Part shown: one piece after another, positions 23,198-35,087 of the stretch
How positions within the stretch are numbered: position 1 is the first letter of the stretch
Layout: each line of letters begins with the position of its first letter
Assembly: GCA_035610835.1 (NCBI GenBank)
Contig: CM069459.1
Span: 61,583,918 to 61,647,917, forward strand
DNA from: Ophiura sarsii
Taxonomy: Eukaryota > Echinodermata > Ophiuroidea > Amphilepidida > Ophiuridae
DNA length: 64,000 nucleotides
Direction of reading: 5' to 3'
The notes under the pieces: model-generated
The model's database searches: none
The model's input: the letters and a program-made list of their open reading frames with translations, nothing else
Told to the model about the DNA's origin: nothing
Position numbers and translations under genes: made by a program

Positions 23198-26100
23198 TTT
23201 TCGAATTTCAGGCACTCATGATGTTCAAAATATTGTTCTGTATGAGCAAGGCGAAAACACTAGCGCTCCAAATGAAATTCAGTTTCGTAAATGTATTTCA
23301 TTTCTTTTACCCTTCAAGTGTATGAGGAGATGGCCCTATCCACCCAAGATTTGGGGTGCTGTTTTTTGTGTCCGCATTGTGACGCAACATAATTTGACTG
23401 ATGTTTTAAACTTGTTTTGGTTGCGCAAGTTATGGTGAAACAAAATCAAAATCAAAATGAGCTTGGGTACCGTCCCGGTGTTCATCTATTGTGTGACATT
23501 ACGGAAACAAATATACGTTTTTTTATATTTTCGAAGTTAGTTTTGAGCCGCAATATGTCTAAGTGATCGTTTGATCACTAGAACATTGTATTCCCTACGC
23601 ATTTGGAAACCCTCTTTTGAAAACTGGCATTTGCTTAATTATTTAATTGAAGATATTTACGCATCACCGATTCTACTTAATAATTAGTTTAAAATCCAGC
23701 GTTCAAAAGTGCGCGCATTATGCACAAGTATTCACAAAATCGAGATAAATAATTACCTTAATGACATTACACGAGCTGTTTTATTCAAAGTGGTCGCCTT
23801 GGCGATCATTCAGGCCCATTATTGATGGTTGAGTTCAACCTGTACGTAAGTTAATTCGGTGTTTTCAACTCGTAAGCCTATTGTGACGAACATAATAATA
23901 AGTTATTTATATTATTTGCGTAGCAACCGTCGAATCGAACCAATAAACATTATGGCCGAATCTATGAATAGCACAAGACTGTCGTGTTTATCACATTGCA
24001 TAGACTGTATACACGCGAGTCGTTAACGCATGCGCAGATACAAATCGAGTATACATAGTCTAAGCGTTGAACTTTAATTTTAAAAAATCAGTTTTGCTTA
24101 TTAAATGCTATGAGCTTTGTATGCCAACATTACTGCACATTTTTGGGATTTCAAACGCACATATTCCAATCTCAGCTGCACACATGTGCTGGCAGCACAC
24201 TTATTTTAGGGCATGAGTTTTTATAAGAATGAAATCCTGGCTAGTTAAGACGTTTTCATTTAGAGGACGATGGCGGAATCGATTGAGTCTCGCAATAAAC
24301 GGCGCCCTCGATTTAAGAAGTGGTCTTTGGTTACTTTTTCAATGAAAAATCATTGAGTAGGTACAAACTCGTAATAGGGCGCTATGCGGCCGCTATTACT
24401 AATATAATAATAACGTATCATTTTCAGTGATTTATACTGGTATACCTGGCTGATAACAGGTTCGCAAACTTTCGTAGCTGGTGAATTTTTGCATTTTTGT
24501 TAACTTTTGGCTAGCTAGCAGGTTTTTCATCGCTATCTAACTGTCAAAGCGAACATTTCAACTGCCCCTAGCTGGGAAACATAATTGCTAGTACGCATAC
24601 TAGCTGGCTGTTAGGAGCAGTTAATGTGTACACATTTTTTTCATTAAAAAAGGGATTTCTTCATGTTAAACATGTTAAATATGATAACAATAGTTATTGT
24701 AACCATGAGAAACCCATATCATGATCAAATGTACACCCAATTTCCAAATATATAGTACGTCAGGCAATATCCCAAAATTCTCGTTGGGGGCCCCTGAACA
24801 ATTGTGGTCTCTGATGAGTGATGTTACGACGTAGTCAAAGCCAATATCTGAATTAATAAAAGTAAAGTGTCTGGCAATAATCCAATACCCTTCATTAGTG
24901 TGTGGTTCCGATTTTTGTCCTGGGCTTTATTCTACCTTCTTTTTTCTCGCATTGTATAATTTATGTCAGTGATTGCTTGAATAAAGATTGATTACACACA
25001 TCAATAAAGTACATTATTGTATTCAAAATTAAGTTATATAACGCCTTTTCCTAAGACGCTGCCCTAGGTAAATCATTAGAATTATATTGCAACATTTTTG
25101 CCCCTTGCCCCTTAGACATGTTAAAACAGATATCGGGACATTAACTTATTGTTTTATTTCATGTTGCAGATTACAGATGAGGATTCTAAATGCACGTAGT
25201 AACATCGAAGTTACAGCAATGTGCCGAGGAGGGCAATAAGGATTTAGACAACTGTAAATCCTATGCTTAGATAATGCAATAGTAACACTTAAGCGGCAGT
25301 CGTCTACAGACAGTTCCGAAATGCTATGCACAATTCGGTGGTTTTTTGTTTCATGAGTCGGGCTCTGTGAAATGTATAATTTAACACTACCATAGTAAAA
25401 ACAAATCAATTTTTTAACTGTAATTTATTTTAACTTCTATTCGTATGTGGTAATTTTACTCTTGTAAGCAAGAACATGAAGCTGATAGGCCTATGGTACT
25501 TCACATTGTGAAATTAAGATTTGTTCAAGAAAAAAGGTTATTGGTTAAAATCCGAACTTTAAAAGCTACGCGCGCGTTCTTCTGAGACAAACCTTTAATT
25601 ATTTGGCCTAATCTATAATAGGATCCGCTGCTTTGGTCGATACGTTACCAACGGATACCTTCGTCGCGACTTCAACATATATCTGCCATTCCTGTTTGAT
25701 AAGCATGCAGCTGGCAGGATGTGAAACGTCACAGATCCGAAAGTAACAACGGGATTAGGCAATCCCATAGCAGTAATCCCACGCGCATTTAAGGACCAGC
25801 CGCCTATGCGTACGGGTACGGGAGCGTGGCTCAATAGCGAGACAGTGCGTGTGTAAACAATTTTTTTCTTCTCGCGAAGTGAGTATATGACTATTTCAGA
25901 TTATGAAACAAACCAGTACTGGTACATGTTCATTACGCTCGTTGCAAAGATCAACTTATTTTCTAGCAAGGTCACATCATGGATCCAGTGTGTGCTTGGT
26001 ACTTCAGCATTGTGTTAAATAGGGCTACCCGATTCGTCATGTACACTTGGTTTCATTGGTTCATACGGGGGTTCACAAAGGCCACCCACACTATAACGCA

Positions 26101-27551
26101 CAATCCTGTCAACCAATCATAACAGCTGAAGCTTAACTATTTCCAATTATATATACGCTGCCTGTGACAATTTTGCAGGCATATACCATACCATGCAAGA
26201 AACAACTTATTCACAAGTGTTTGCGCCCGTAAACTGCCGCGCAAAAGTATTTCTCCCTGGAAGCTTGCAAGTTATCACTGTGTTGTCGACAAAGTATTAA
26301 ACCATCAGACCCAATTACCATTTCATTGTGTTCATTGTACATTTTATACCAATAAATTCATGTTTCCTATTCAGATTCATGCATTAAAAGCATTACAATT
26401 CATGATTTTATCGAGCAAGTCAAAAGTAAAATCGCTGTAGTAAATCACCTCATGAATATCAATTACTCATTATCGGCAGTCTAACGCTATGGGAATTTTC
26501 AGGTCACTGGAGCAAATGAATAATTAATTATGGATCCTTGATTATTGATACTTAATTGATCATTAATGAATAATAATTAATTATCCATTACTTAATTAGT
26601 TGTTGCCCCTGGTTGACTTTGATGTGATAGGTCTTGGTCTATTCTTAATTAGATACAAAATATTCCTATTTGGGACATTTAACTCAAAATTAATGTTCAG
26701 GGGAGTCTTGTTCATGTAAACAATATCACTATGACTGAAAGTGACTATGACTGAATATCACTATGACTGAAAGTGACTATGACTGAAAGTGCGCGCATGA
26801 AAGTGCATGTTTTGTTTTGACACAATTTTTTTTATGATACTCTTCATTTATTTCTGCTTGCATTCAAACTTAACCCCTCTAAGCAAGGATTGTGTTTTTA
26901 ACACTATTCTTGTTTACACACACACTGTCGCTGTGTATATCGCCCTCTTGTGCCGCCAGGCTCGAGACGGCTGATACACGGCCTCAAGGCCTCAAGCGAT
27001 TATCAAGCACGAATGCTCATCAATCATAACTGCGTGAGTACTCGTGAAAATTCAGTTTGCAGCAACGTGTTCTTATTTCCCCACCGGTTGCTGAATAAGA
27101 ATCAGATTTCATCATGTTCATTACCCCTTGTACAATAACTAAATATATCATAACTAGCAAATCTGGACGAAATGTTCTCACAATGTCTATAAGTTGCAGA
27201 TGTTTATAATGAATGAAGCAGAATAATAACACCTATTGATGAGCCGTAATACTCATCCTGCGGTGATTTCCAGAGAGTTAGCAATTTTAGGTATTTCTAG
27301 GCATTACTAGAATTTGGTCAAATTTATGTGTCTTCTGTATAATAAACTTTTTGCGAAAATAAATGGGAATTGATAAGTATAATTAATTCAATTTTGGGAA
27401 AATATTTTGGATCAACATTAACTGAATATACCTTTAAGAGGAAGGAAAATACAATTAACTTAATACCATACATAACATTGTTTATGTGCTGGTCTCAGGT
27501 TGAACAGTACGTTCACACGTTCGCCAATGACTGTGCTATAATTCTTTCAAA
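23198..27551. other. Mostly unique non-coding DNA
   Basis: I see no conserved protein, tRNA or transposon end. Open frames of 60-87 codons (for example near 25146-25409 and 25613-25834) match no family I recognise. A small tandem repeat of ACTATGACTGAAAGTG-like units occurs at 26725-26795. It could contain distant regulatory DNA, but nothing in the sequence shows that. Confidence 0.5.
26725..26795 (+). repeat. Short tandem repeat, about 16-bp unit
   Basis: About four imperfect copies of a unit like ACTATGACTGAAAGTG run head to tail. Confidence 0.8.
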
Positions 27552-27584
27552 CTTATTTCGGAAAAAGTGTACTTTAGGTCCCAG

Positions 27585-28012
27585 ATACTGGTATACCAGT
27601 ATCGGTCGATACTGGTACATGAATTTTGCCAGTATCGCTCGATACTGGAACAATTTACATGTTCCAGTATCGGTCGATACTGGAACATCAAATTGTGTTC
27701 CAGTATCGACCGATACTGGAACACTTCATGTGCTCCAGTATCGCCCGATACTGGAACGGTTTCATTCCAGTATCGATCGATACTGGAACAAATTAAATGT
27801 TCCAGTATCGCCCAATACTGGACCATTTTGTCCCAGTATCGCTCGATACTGGAACATGTAAATCGTTCCAGTATCGCTCGATACTGGAATATGTAAATCG
27901 TTCCAGTATCGCTCGATACTGGTACATGTAAATCGTTCCAGTATCGATCGATACTAGAACGATTTACATGTTCCAGTATCGCGCGATAATGGAACGATTT
28001 AATTTGTTCCAG
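27585..28012. repeat. Left palindrome array, 12 units
   Basis: Twelve copies of a 20-26 bp palindrome, core CAGTATCGNNCGATACTG and usually extended to GTTCC...GGAAC, are spaced about 33-40 bp apart. The two central bases vary (GT, CT, AC, CC, AT, CG). The gaps are short, AT-rich and similar, often containing ATTTACAT or its complement. Every unit can form a hairpin. Confidence 0.95.
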
Positions 28013-28836
28013 AACTCGTGTATTGTCATATTTGTGAAAAGGGGACGACTATTTCAGCTTTAAAAATTAGCGACATTTTTTACGAGGTCAGCTTTGAGTG
28101 CATTATATTTATTTTTTCGTTTTTCAAATACGTGTTCAGTTGTTATATGAATTGCGGGATTTATTTTCTATTATTTGTTTGAAGAAAAAAATGTCGTGGT
28201 GTTTTAAAATATTGCGAGGGAAAACCATCTCATTCATTATGGTTTGGGAACAACATTGTTTATGTTGGAGTACTACACACTAAATAGGGTCGTTCAATAT
28301 CTTTCTCTTGAAGTTGTTGAGGCTCTGAAAATATTAAGGATGAGCTGATTGGTCAAGTCAATTTAACGTTACGTATGCATGGTCATTTTCTCTTTTTGAA
28401 AAATTCAGTGGCTTGGAAAACTACCGATGATCAGTCAGCTCTATTTTGAGAATTTAAATATTGCTATGCTCAACTGCGACAAGTTTTCAAACAGTTTTCT
28501 GATGTTCTCTCATCATCGCCTGATAGTGTTCCACTTATAGCTCGGTTGACAAGACCCCTTTCTTAAATGTGCTTATTGTCAATTTCGTCTTCCAAGCTGA
28601 CGTGACGTCAGCTTTTGATTCTGAAAAAGACACGCCTCCGATAATATCTGCTGTTTCAATTGTTATAGCTTGAGTCATCCATTATCAGTGAGAGAGTCTA
28701 CGACTAGAGAGAAGTTAGAAATCAAACCCGGATAATGAAGTAAGACTATTTCATTAGAAGCGTAACTGTGAAATTGGGCCTATGATTTGCTTTAAAAAAG
28801 CCAATCGGCGGCGACTCCCATTTCTATTTTTCATGT

Positions 28837-29180
28837 TCCAGTATTGGACAACACTGGCACATTTTTAATGTTCTAGTATTGGGCGATACTGGTACATTTT
28901 CCATGATCCAGTATTGGGCGATACTGGAACATTTTTCATGTACCAGTATCGGGCGATACTGGTACACATTCTACCAGTAGGCCTATTGCCCGATACTGGA
29001 ACAAAATAATGTACCAGTATCGATCGATACTGGTACATTATTTTGATCCAGTATCGGGCAATACTGGAACATTTTAAACGAGCCAGTATCGAGCGATACT
29101 GGACCAAAATAATGTACCAGTATCGAAAGATACTGGGTGTTCTAGTATTGGTCGATACTAGTACAGTCTAGTATCGGGGA
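28837..29180. repeat. Right palindrome array, about 10 units
   Basis: Units match the left array, but many end in GTACC/GGTAC rather than GTTCC/GGAAC. Several carry CAGTATTG instead of CAGTATCG. One unit near 28973-29002 is interrupted by TAGGCC. The spacers differ from those on the left (ACATTTTT, AAAATAATG). Confidence 0.93.
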
Positions 29181-29207
29181 GCTAAAGTACACTTTTTCCC
29201 TTATTTC

Positions 29208-29930
29208 CACTCTGTAATCTGTACGTCTTCTTACTGAATAAAATTTAGAATGCGTCTAAATCTTTGTCTGTATCGTATTATTTATTATTAAGTGTTTTAA
29301 ATGAATAAATGCATAATAAAGCAGATTAAAAGAAAGCGGATTAAAATAATCAAACATTTGACTTCGGTTCGACAACATAGGTAGGTATCATTCACTGATG
29401 TATAGCAAATGTGGGTACAACATCCCGATTACACAAGCAACGCTCTATCGAGGATAGTGACCATCTATATTGGGCTATACAAATGTATACTAATGTATAC
29501 AAATGTATACTAATAATATTGCTTTCTTTTCACACGGCGAAAATCACAATGCTATACACTTATTAGAAGATCAAGAGATGTGGTTTAGAAAATAATATTG
29601 TTATATCTGGAGAATCCAAAGGGTGAATCCTCCTTGACAGGGAGCGTTGGAGTAGGAAAATGTACCCTTTAACCCTCGAACCAGAACGGGTTTCCCCCTT
29701 TATCTAATCAAAATGTGACAGCCGGACCATCACGTTGGGTGTTTATGTGTGCGCGGACCCCCATACTAGTGGCCCCGTGCTCGAATCTGTATCCGTCATT
29801 TTCCATAGAATGGTACCATTTCTTACCTCTGCTTTTCTCTAGGGCGTTGGGCTAAAAAGGGATCAGTGGTATAGGAAAACGCACATTATCAATTTAATCT
29901 TAAAAGTAAGCTCTTGAAAATTGAAATGTA
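29208..29930. other. Non-coding stretch before the minisatellite
   Basis: Nothing recognisable is coded here. A short TATACTAATG repeat occurs at about 29480-29515, and a weakly related GGAGCGTTGGAGTAGGAAAA segment precedes the minisatellite. Confidence 0.5.
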
Positions 29931-30318
29931 CGTCAATGAGTGATCTTTAATATAAAGGAAGGACATGGGAATACACGCTGGGGAGTGATCTCTCAAGGAC
30001 GGGCTGGAACGGGGAAATACACGTCAATTAGTGGTCTTTAATATAAAGGAAGGACATGGGAATACACGCTGGGGAGTGATCTCTCAAGGACGGGCTGGAA
30101 CGGGGAAATACACGTCAATTAGTGGTCTTTAATATAAAGAAAGGACATGGGAATACACGCTGGGGAGTGATCTCTCAAGGACGGGCTGGAACGGGGAAAT
30201 ACACGTCAATTAGTGGTCTTTAATAATTATAAAGGAAGGACATGGGAATACACGCTGGGGAGTGATCTCTCAAGGACGGGCTGGAACGGGGAAATACACG
30301 TCAATTAGTGGTCTTTAA
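29931..30318 (+). repeat. 91-bp minisatellite, about 4.2 copies
   Basis: Copies begin CGTCAAT at 29931, 30022, 30113, 30204 and 30299. The fourth copy is 95 bp because of an extra 4 bases at the TTTAATATAAAGG site. The units are otherwise nearly identical and contain GACGGGCTGGAACGGGG. No protein is conserved. Confidence 0.95.
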
Positions 30319-31239
30319 AAGAAGCGCTGGAATTTGAAAAATTAACACGGAGTCTTTAGTATTTATTAAAGTATGTTGGGCGTCATATTAACTTAGTCAT
30401 GGCAGTCTGTAAAAAACCCGACTTTTCCCTCTCCTGAACTGTGATTAATACTTTTCACGCGGCTATCAGTTTTACAATATAAAAAACAGATTTTCCAAAA
30501 ACATTTTCCCAATTTTAATGGGCTATCTCAAAGGATTACTGAACCACGTTTATACTGATGATTTCAATGCATTTTTCATGGTGATTACAAATATGATAAT
30601 CTTGAAATTTTCGAAACATTTTAGAATGTCGTATGCAGACGCCTGTTGCGTGAAAAGTGTTAATACTGTGGATGGATTCTTCAAAATATTGACCAAATCA
30701 CACCATAAAACCCGTAAATAATTTGAGTCCTAGACCATTTGAGTCGTATTTGCGACATCCTGTGGCCTGTATCTAATCAAAGTAGTCGAAAAGTAAAGGA
30801 ATGTAATCCTGATTAAAGGACTACTAGCGAATGCCAAAGTGCCAAAAACAATCATTTATAGGTTTTGAGGGGATTTTAATTGTATATGTTCTATCAACAC
30901 TTGATGTTACGATCAAGGCGGCGCACTACCAGTTGTCATATTTCTCGGAACTATCAGGATTACCATACGAGTTACATGGGGTACTTCAATAATCACATAA
31001 ATCATGAACTTTAAGAATAATGTAACGTTGAAAAATCCAGTCGTTTTTTTAAGCAAACATTGACATTTGTGACCCAAAATTATTCATGTAAACGAAATAG
31101 GGAACCTATTTACTGGTGTGCAATCCCATTAATTGAATTTGATCGATCAATGGCAATCTCAACCATTATGAATAAATAAACGTACTCTGCATCTCCGTTT
31201 ATATATTGTCTACAATAATTATAAACAGTTTCAGTCCAT
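30319..31239. other. Non-coding stretch
   Basis: I see no supported gene or repeat. A frame of 67 codons at 30518-30721 has no recognisable similarity. Confidence 0.5.
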
Positions 31240-31500
31240 GTGCCCCATATACGGAATACATATGGGCATTCAGGGCTAATGAGGGCAAGGGATATGTGCG
31301 GGCTGACCACATGGGTCCCATATGTGTTTTACAAGGGCCATAATGGGCTACGTTTGGGTAAACCTATCAGGGTCCCACATAGGCTGACCACATGGGCCAC
31401 ATATGGGTTTTACCAGTGGTTTTACAAGGAACGATGGGCTACGTTTGGGTAAACATACCAGGGCCCCATATAGGTTGATATCTTGGGACCCACATGGGTT
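31240..31500 (+). repeat. Degenerate GGGCC-rich tandem repeat
   Basis: Two to three diverged units of about 105-120 bp share CTGACCACATGGG, TACGTTTGGGTAAAC and CAGGGCCCCATA. A related, rearranged segment occurs at about 32780-32975, with GGGCCCACATGGGGCC. Both probably belong to one dispersed repeat family. Confidence 0.7.
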
Positions 31501-31749
31501 ACATCGAGGCAATTTTACACATGCGCACTGAGCTTGGTTATATTGGTTTCGTAACACTTTGAATTGTATATTTATACATTTCATCAAATGATTCGATCTG
31601 CAACATGCACCATTTCATAATTAAATGGCAAGTAAGACCATTAATTCACAAAAAACTGTACACATAAACATTTTTTTGGAGAATGTTAACAAAAAGCCAA
31701 ATGATTGAATTGTCCTCTAATTGCTAGTCATTTATTCCTGGTGTGGTGG

Positions 31750-32587
31750 TGAAACTGTTGCAAAATCAGTTGCCAAGAAATGTGTAGTAGATTAAGTTTC
31801 TTATACAGACAAGGTCATTTTTTGAATGAAATATCTCATAATACCCTTTGCACTGCTCTTATACAATGTCATTTTGATTATTGTTGCTCTTCATGGTTTT
31901 CTTCACTATCTGCAAAGTCGAAAAATAAGCTGCAAGCTGTGCAAAATAAGTTGATTCGCTTCATTTTGAAGCTGGAGCCCAGGTCCCACATTGGTGATGA
32001 AGAAATAAAGAAGATGGGAATGTTGAAAGTTAAAGACCGGGTTAAGCTGCAGCAACTTAAACTCAAATGTGTTTTTAAAATCTATAACGAAATAGCACCT
32101 GAGTACCTGAATTCTCATTTTACCAAATTGTCCAACACCTACAGGGGCAGTGCAACACATTTTCTGGTTCCTAAAGCTAAAGTTCAGCAGCGCAATACAT
32201 TTTTCTTTACTGGTATTCGGGAAAGGAACTTGCTACTAACACAGGTTAAACATCCAAAACCCACGGGCAGTTCAAAAAGGCAGTAAAAAGTAACTTTCTA
32301 TCTTGATTTTTCATCCTTTTTTATAATGCAGTTGTTTCATAAAATGTGCAATATTATTTGTGTGCAAATATATATGACGTTTTAATATGGGCTGTTTTAA
32401 TATTTGAAGGACCCCAATGGAAATAAGCCCTTTTAGAGCTTTCTTGGGCTATCCTTGGCATTATATGTTTTCTTTTATTAATATGTTGTGTAAATTGTTG
32501 TAATTTTTAAAATTTGTATATTGATCTGTTGTATTGTATCCCTGTGTCTTTATAATTTATGCTAAATAAAACTTAACTTAACTTAAA
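31750..32587 (+). pseudogene. 5'-truncated non-LTR retrotransposon, RT C-terminal part
   Basis: The frame from 31780 reads CSRLSFLYRQ, IQCHFDYCCSSWF, KNKLQAVQNKLIRFIL, PRSHIGDEEIKKMG and APEYLNSHF, the conserved C-terminal region of CR1/L2-superfamily reverse transcriptases. Both ends of the frame are shifted: upstream residues (ETVAKSVAKKC) and downstream residues (FKKAVKSNFLS) lie in other frames. An AATAAA at about 32564 and a tail of ACTTA repeats close the element near 32587. The catalytic core is absent. Confidence 0.88.
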
Positions 32588-32779
32588 GGGGAGCTACCAC
32601 TCTGAGTTACTAGCCACATCCAGTTCTCTTGGGAATTTTACAATTTCTCCATGTCAACTCTGTACAGTCTGTTACCAAGTGAACAGGTGTATGACCAGTT
32701 CGTCAGTGGCGAACTACTAAAGTGGTAGGCCAGCTTTAACGTGTGTGTATGTAAATAATTCACGAATAACTAATTATAA

Positions 32780-32975
32780 GGGCAAGCCCATTTAAAATAG
32801 TTAAACCCATAGTTAAACCCATGCAAATCACACATTGAACCCATTGGGGCCAACTCGCATGGGAACCATTCCGACAAAATGGCCAAAATAGTAAGGGTCC
32901 AATGTGGGCCGTCCATATGGTGCCCACAGTGGCCAAAAAGGGGCCCACATGGGGCCATGCATACGTGTTGGCTGG
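32780..32975 (+). repeat. Dispersed GGGCC-rich repeat, second location
   Basis: The segment shares GGGCC / CCCACATGGG blocks with 31240-31500 and contains the palindrome-like GGGCCCACATGGGGCC. Its boundaries are not clear. Confidence 0.55.
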
Positions 32976-33666
32976 GTCGGTACAGTGACGTTAGTATGTA
33001 TTCTATAAATAATCGCAGCATTTATTGGTGAGTGTTGAAAACTGTTTTTGATCATGGGAACACGTACCAAATCACGTTGCCATTGGAACCTTGTGCACAT
33101 TATTTGATCAAACTCCAACAACATGCTTAGAATCTACATTGTATTAATTAGGCAGTCCATTGCCAATTTAGTAAAAAAGAAATACAGGGTGCATCATGGT
33201 TTCCTGGGAAAGTTAACTTTTACAATGCAGGACATGTGTAAGTGTATATCAGTAAATCAATCCGATTTTAAAAGAATTGCTGGCTACCAATTCAACATTA
33301 CCGGTTTCCTAATTACAATTAACAAACAATAAATACTCACACAATTGACACATTTTCCAGGCACATTTTTAGTGAAATAGTTTTCGTGGTGTAGTGCTGC
33401 GCAGCGAATGATGTCACGCCTGATTTGTAATTAATAAATTGCACTAATTAGGTCCATATTTATCAACGTATGTATGTGTTTAGCATTTGTAAATGAAGCA
33501 TCATGTCTTGGTGTACATATTGGATATTATTATTCATGATACTTTTAGAAAGATGAATGGTCTTTCGTATAAGCCTAAATTTGCTAAAAAAAAAAAAATT
33601 AGAAACAAGTAACATGTTACCAAAAATGTGCACCCCCACTTGTGTTTGTGTGCCCAACTTTTAAAA
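32976..33666. other. Non-coding stretch
   Basis: No gene or ordered repeat is recognisable. The open frames are 62-98 codons and unremarkable. Confidence 0.45.
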
Positions 33667-33994
33667 TGTGACCAAGTGGAAGAGGGTGGGGCATATTTCT
33701 GAGACTGAAGTATGCCCACACATGTTTGCCTTAGTGACCACAACAGTTAACCTTCCTCAAGTTCCTCAGTTTTATTTGGTTTTATACTACAGACTAATCT
33801 ATTTTACTAGGTCACTAAGACAGACACATGTTTGCCTAAGTGACCACAACAGTTAACCTTCCTCAAGTTCCTCAGTTTTATTTGGTTTTATACTACAGAC
33901 TAATCTATTTTACTAGGTCACTAAGACAGACATGTGTGGGCATACTCCAGATTCAGAAATATGCCCGACCCCCTTGGCCCCTTCTACATGTAGT
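33667..33994. mobile_element. Foldback element containing a 106-bp tandem duplication
   Basis: The left arm 33667-33740 and right arm 33915-33994 are inverted copies, with GTATGCCCACACATGT and GGGGCATATTTCTGA appearing as complements on the other side. In the loop, a 106-bp segment starting GTGACCACAACAGTTAACC is directly duplicated (33734 and 33840). Both duplicate ends are also the arm ends (GTGACC / GGTCAC), suggesting slippage or a gene-conversion-like event within the foldback. Confidence 0.8.
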
Positions 33995-34043
33995 GACCCT
34001 ACAATACACACTATATTACCTAATAACATCATGCCTAAATGTA

Positions 34044-35085
34044 CAGGGTATATATAAAAAACCGCAACACTTTTTGCCAAGAGCAGTGTGATTACGGCAA
34101 ATCACATATCGCCCTGAAACTTATACATTCTGTTAAGACTACTTCTGGCTATCAAATAGTCAATATCACAGCAATATCGATTATGAATTGGCTGAGATAC
34201 TAAGGATATAAGTAGGGAAGTGCAAAACACGTTTTACATAATTTATCCTGTATTCCTGATTTTCTTGTCAGGTCAATATTAGCAAGACACTTTAATAACC
34301 CGTTGTACTTAAATAATGGGAAACAAACTCATCATTCTGAGAAGAATATGTCTTGTTAAAGATAAAATCTGGCTACAACTGCTATATCAGTATCATAATC
34401 ATATAAAACTGAGCACATTTGCAATAAATTAGTTGATAGTTAATGACACAGCTTAAAAATCCAAATTACAAAGTCTGTTGATGCAAATCCCCTCCCCTCT
34501 TTCTCTTTTAAATGTAAGTAATAACATATAAGTATGGTACAATATTCAAAAGATGAACAAATGAAGTAGTCCAGTAAAGGTTGGAATTGTTTTATATGAA
34601 ACATTCATTGTTAGTTTGTGATGGTGACATTATGGTGCAGCTAGACCCTCAAAATGTTGTCCTTGTTCCAAGACGCATCGACGAGCACATTTCCGCATGA
34701 GAAACACTACTCGACGTGTCATCCGTGTGCGCCTTATTCCCTAAACAGTTCCTAAGATCATGGCGATTAGATGGTGGTGTCTGGAAGTTTGAGATTTAAC
34801 ATAACCCCCAGAGAAAAAGGCTAATGATGTAAGGTCTAGAGAACGAGTTGGCCACTCCGTAGCATGTCCAAGACCAACAACTCTGTTGATAGGACGAACG
34901 ATGTAAATCGTGTTTTGCACTTGTCTACTTATATCTTTAATATCTCAGCGAATTCGTAATCGTTATCGCTGTAATTTGACTATGTGATAGTCCTAACAGA
35001 ATATTTAAGTATTAGGGCGATAGGTGATTTGCTGTAATCGTACAGCTCTCGGCTCAAAGTGTTACGGTTTTTTTGATACGCCCAG
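34044..35085. mobile_element. Mariner-like element, decayed, 1.04 kb
   Basis: The ends are CAGGGTATATATAAAAAACC on the left and the complement of CTGGGCGTATCAAAAAAACC on the right. TA flanks both sides (34042-34043 and 35086-35087). Terminal inverted repeats of about 200 bp follow, including CAAATCAC, ATATCGCCCT and ATTCTGTTA blocks. A TA duplication with CAGGGTGTATCAAAAA-type ends is characteristic of mariner-like elements. The internal DNA keeps a transposase remnant on the minus strand. Confidence 0.88.
34642..34732 (-). pseudogene. Transposase C-terminal remnant of the mariner-like element
   Basis: The minus-strand translation reads RTRMTRRVVFLMRKC, then ARRCVLEQGQHFEGL. The C-A-(x)n-G-x-H-F-E-x-L pattern is the usual C-terminal tail of many Tc1/mariner/IS630-type DDE transposases. 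The upstream catalytic domain is not recoverable as an open frame, so the element cannot encode its own transposase. Confidence 0.6.
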
Positions 35086-35087
35086 TA

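Larger units (their letters stand above)
27560..29199. mobile_element. DNA transposon with subterminal palindrome arrays, 1.64 kb
   Basis: The left terminus GGAAAAAGTGTACTTTAG and its exact complement at the right terminus are flanked by a perfect 8-bp duplication, CTTATTTC (27552-27559 and 29200-29207). Immediately inside each terminus lies an array of short palindromes built on CCAGTATCG-NN-CGATACTGG: twelve on the left and about ten on the right. The centre (28013-28836) is AT-rich, and its longest frame, 61 codons at 28098-28283, is not recognised. The 8-bp duplication fits hAT or Merlin; GG ends favour Merlin over hAT. No transposase is visible, so it is probably non-autonomous. The family is not one I recognise. 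Confidence 0.85.

Noticed and set aside
25613..25834. 73-codon minus-strand frame as a gene
   Set aside because: No recognisable domain, splice context or start context supports it.
27370..29107. Repeat proteins encoded by the palindrome arrays
   Set aside because: Open frames exist on both strands over the same palindromes (QYRSILE- and SIDRYWN-type repeats), which is expected from the nucleotide repeat itself.
27585..29180. CRISPR-like array of palindromic repeats and spacers
   Set aside because: The gaps are short (about 8-16 bp), AT-rich and similar to one another, there are no cas genes, and the DNA is eukaryotic. Terminal repeats and an 8-bp duplication show a transposon instead.
32585..32738. 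Small MITE with AAAGGGGAGCTACCACT-like ends
   Set aside because: The inverted similarity is weak and no target duplication is visible.
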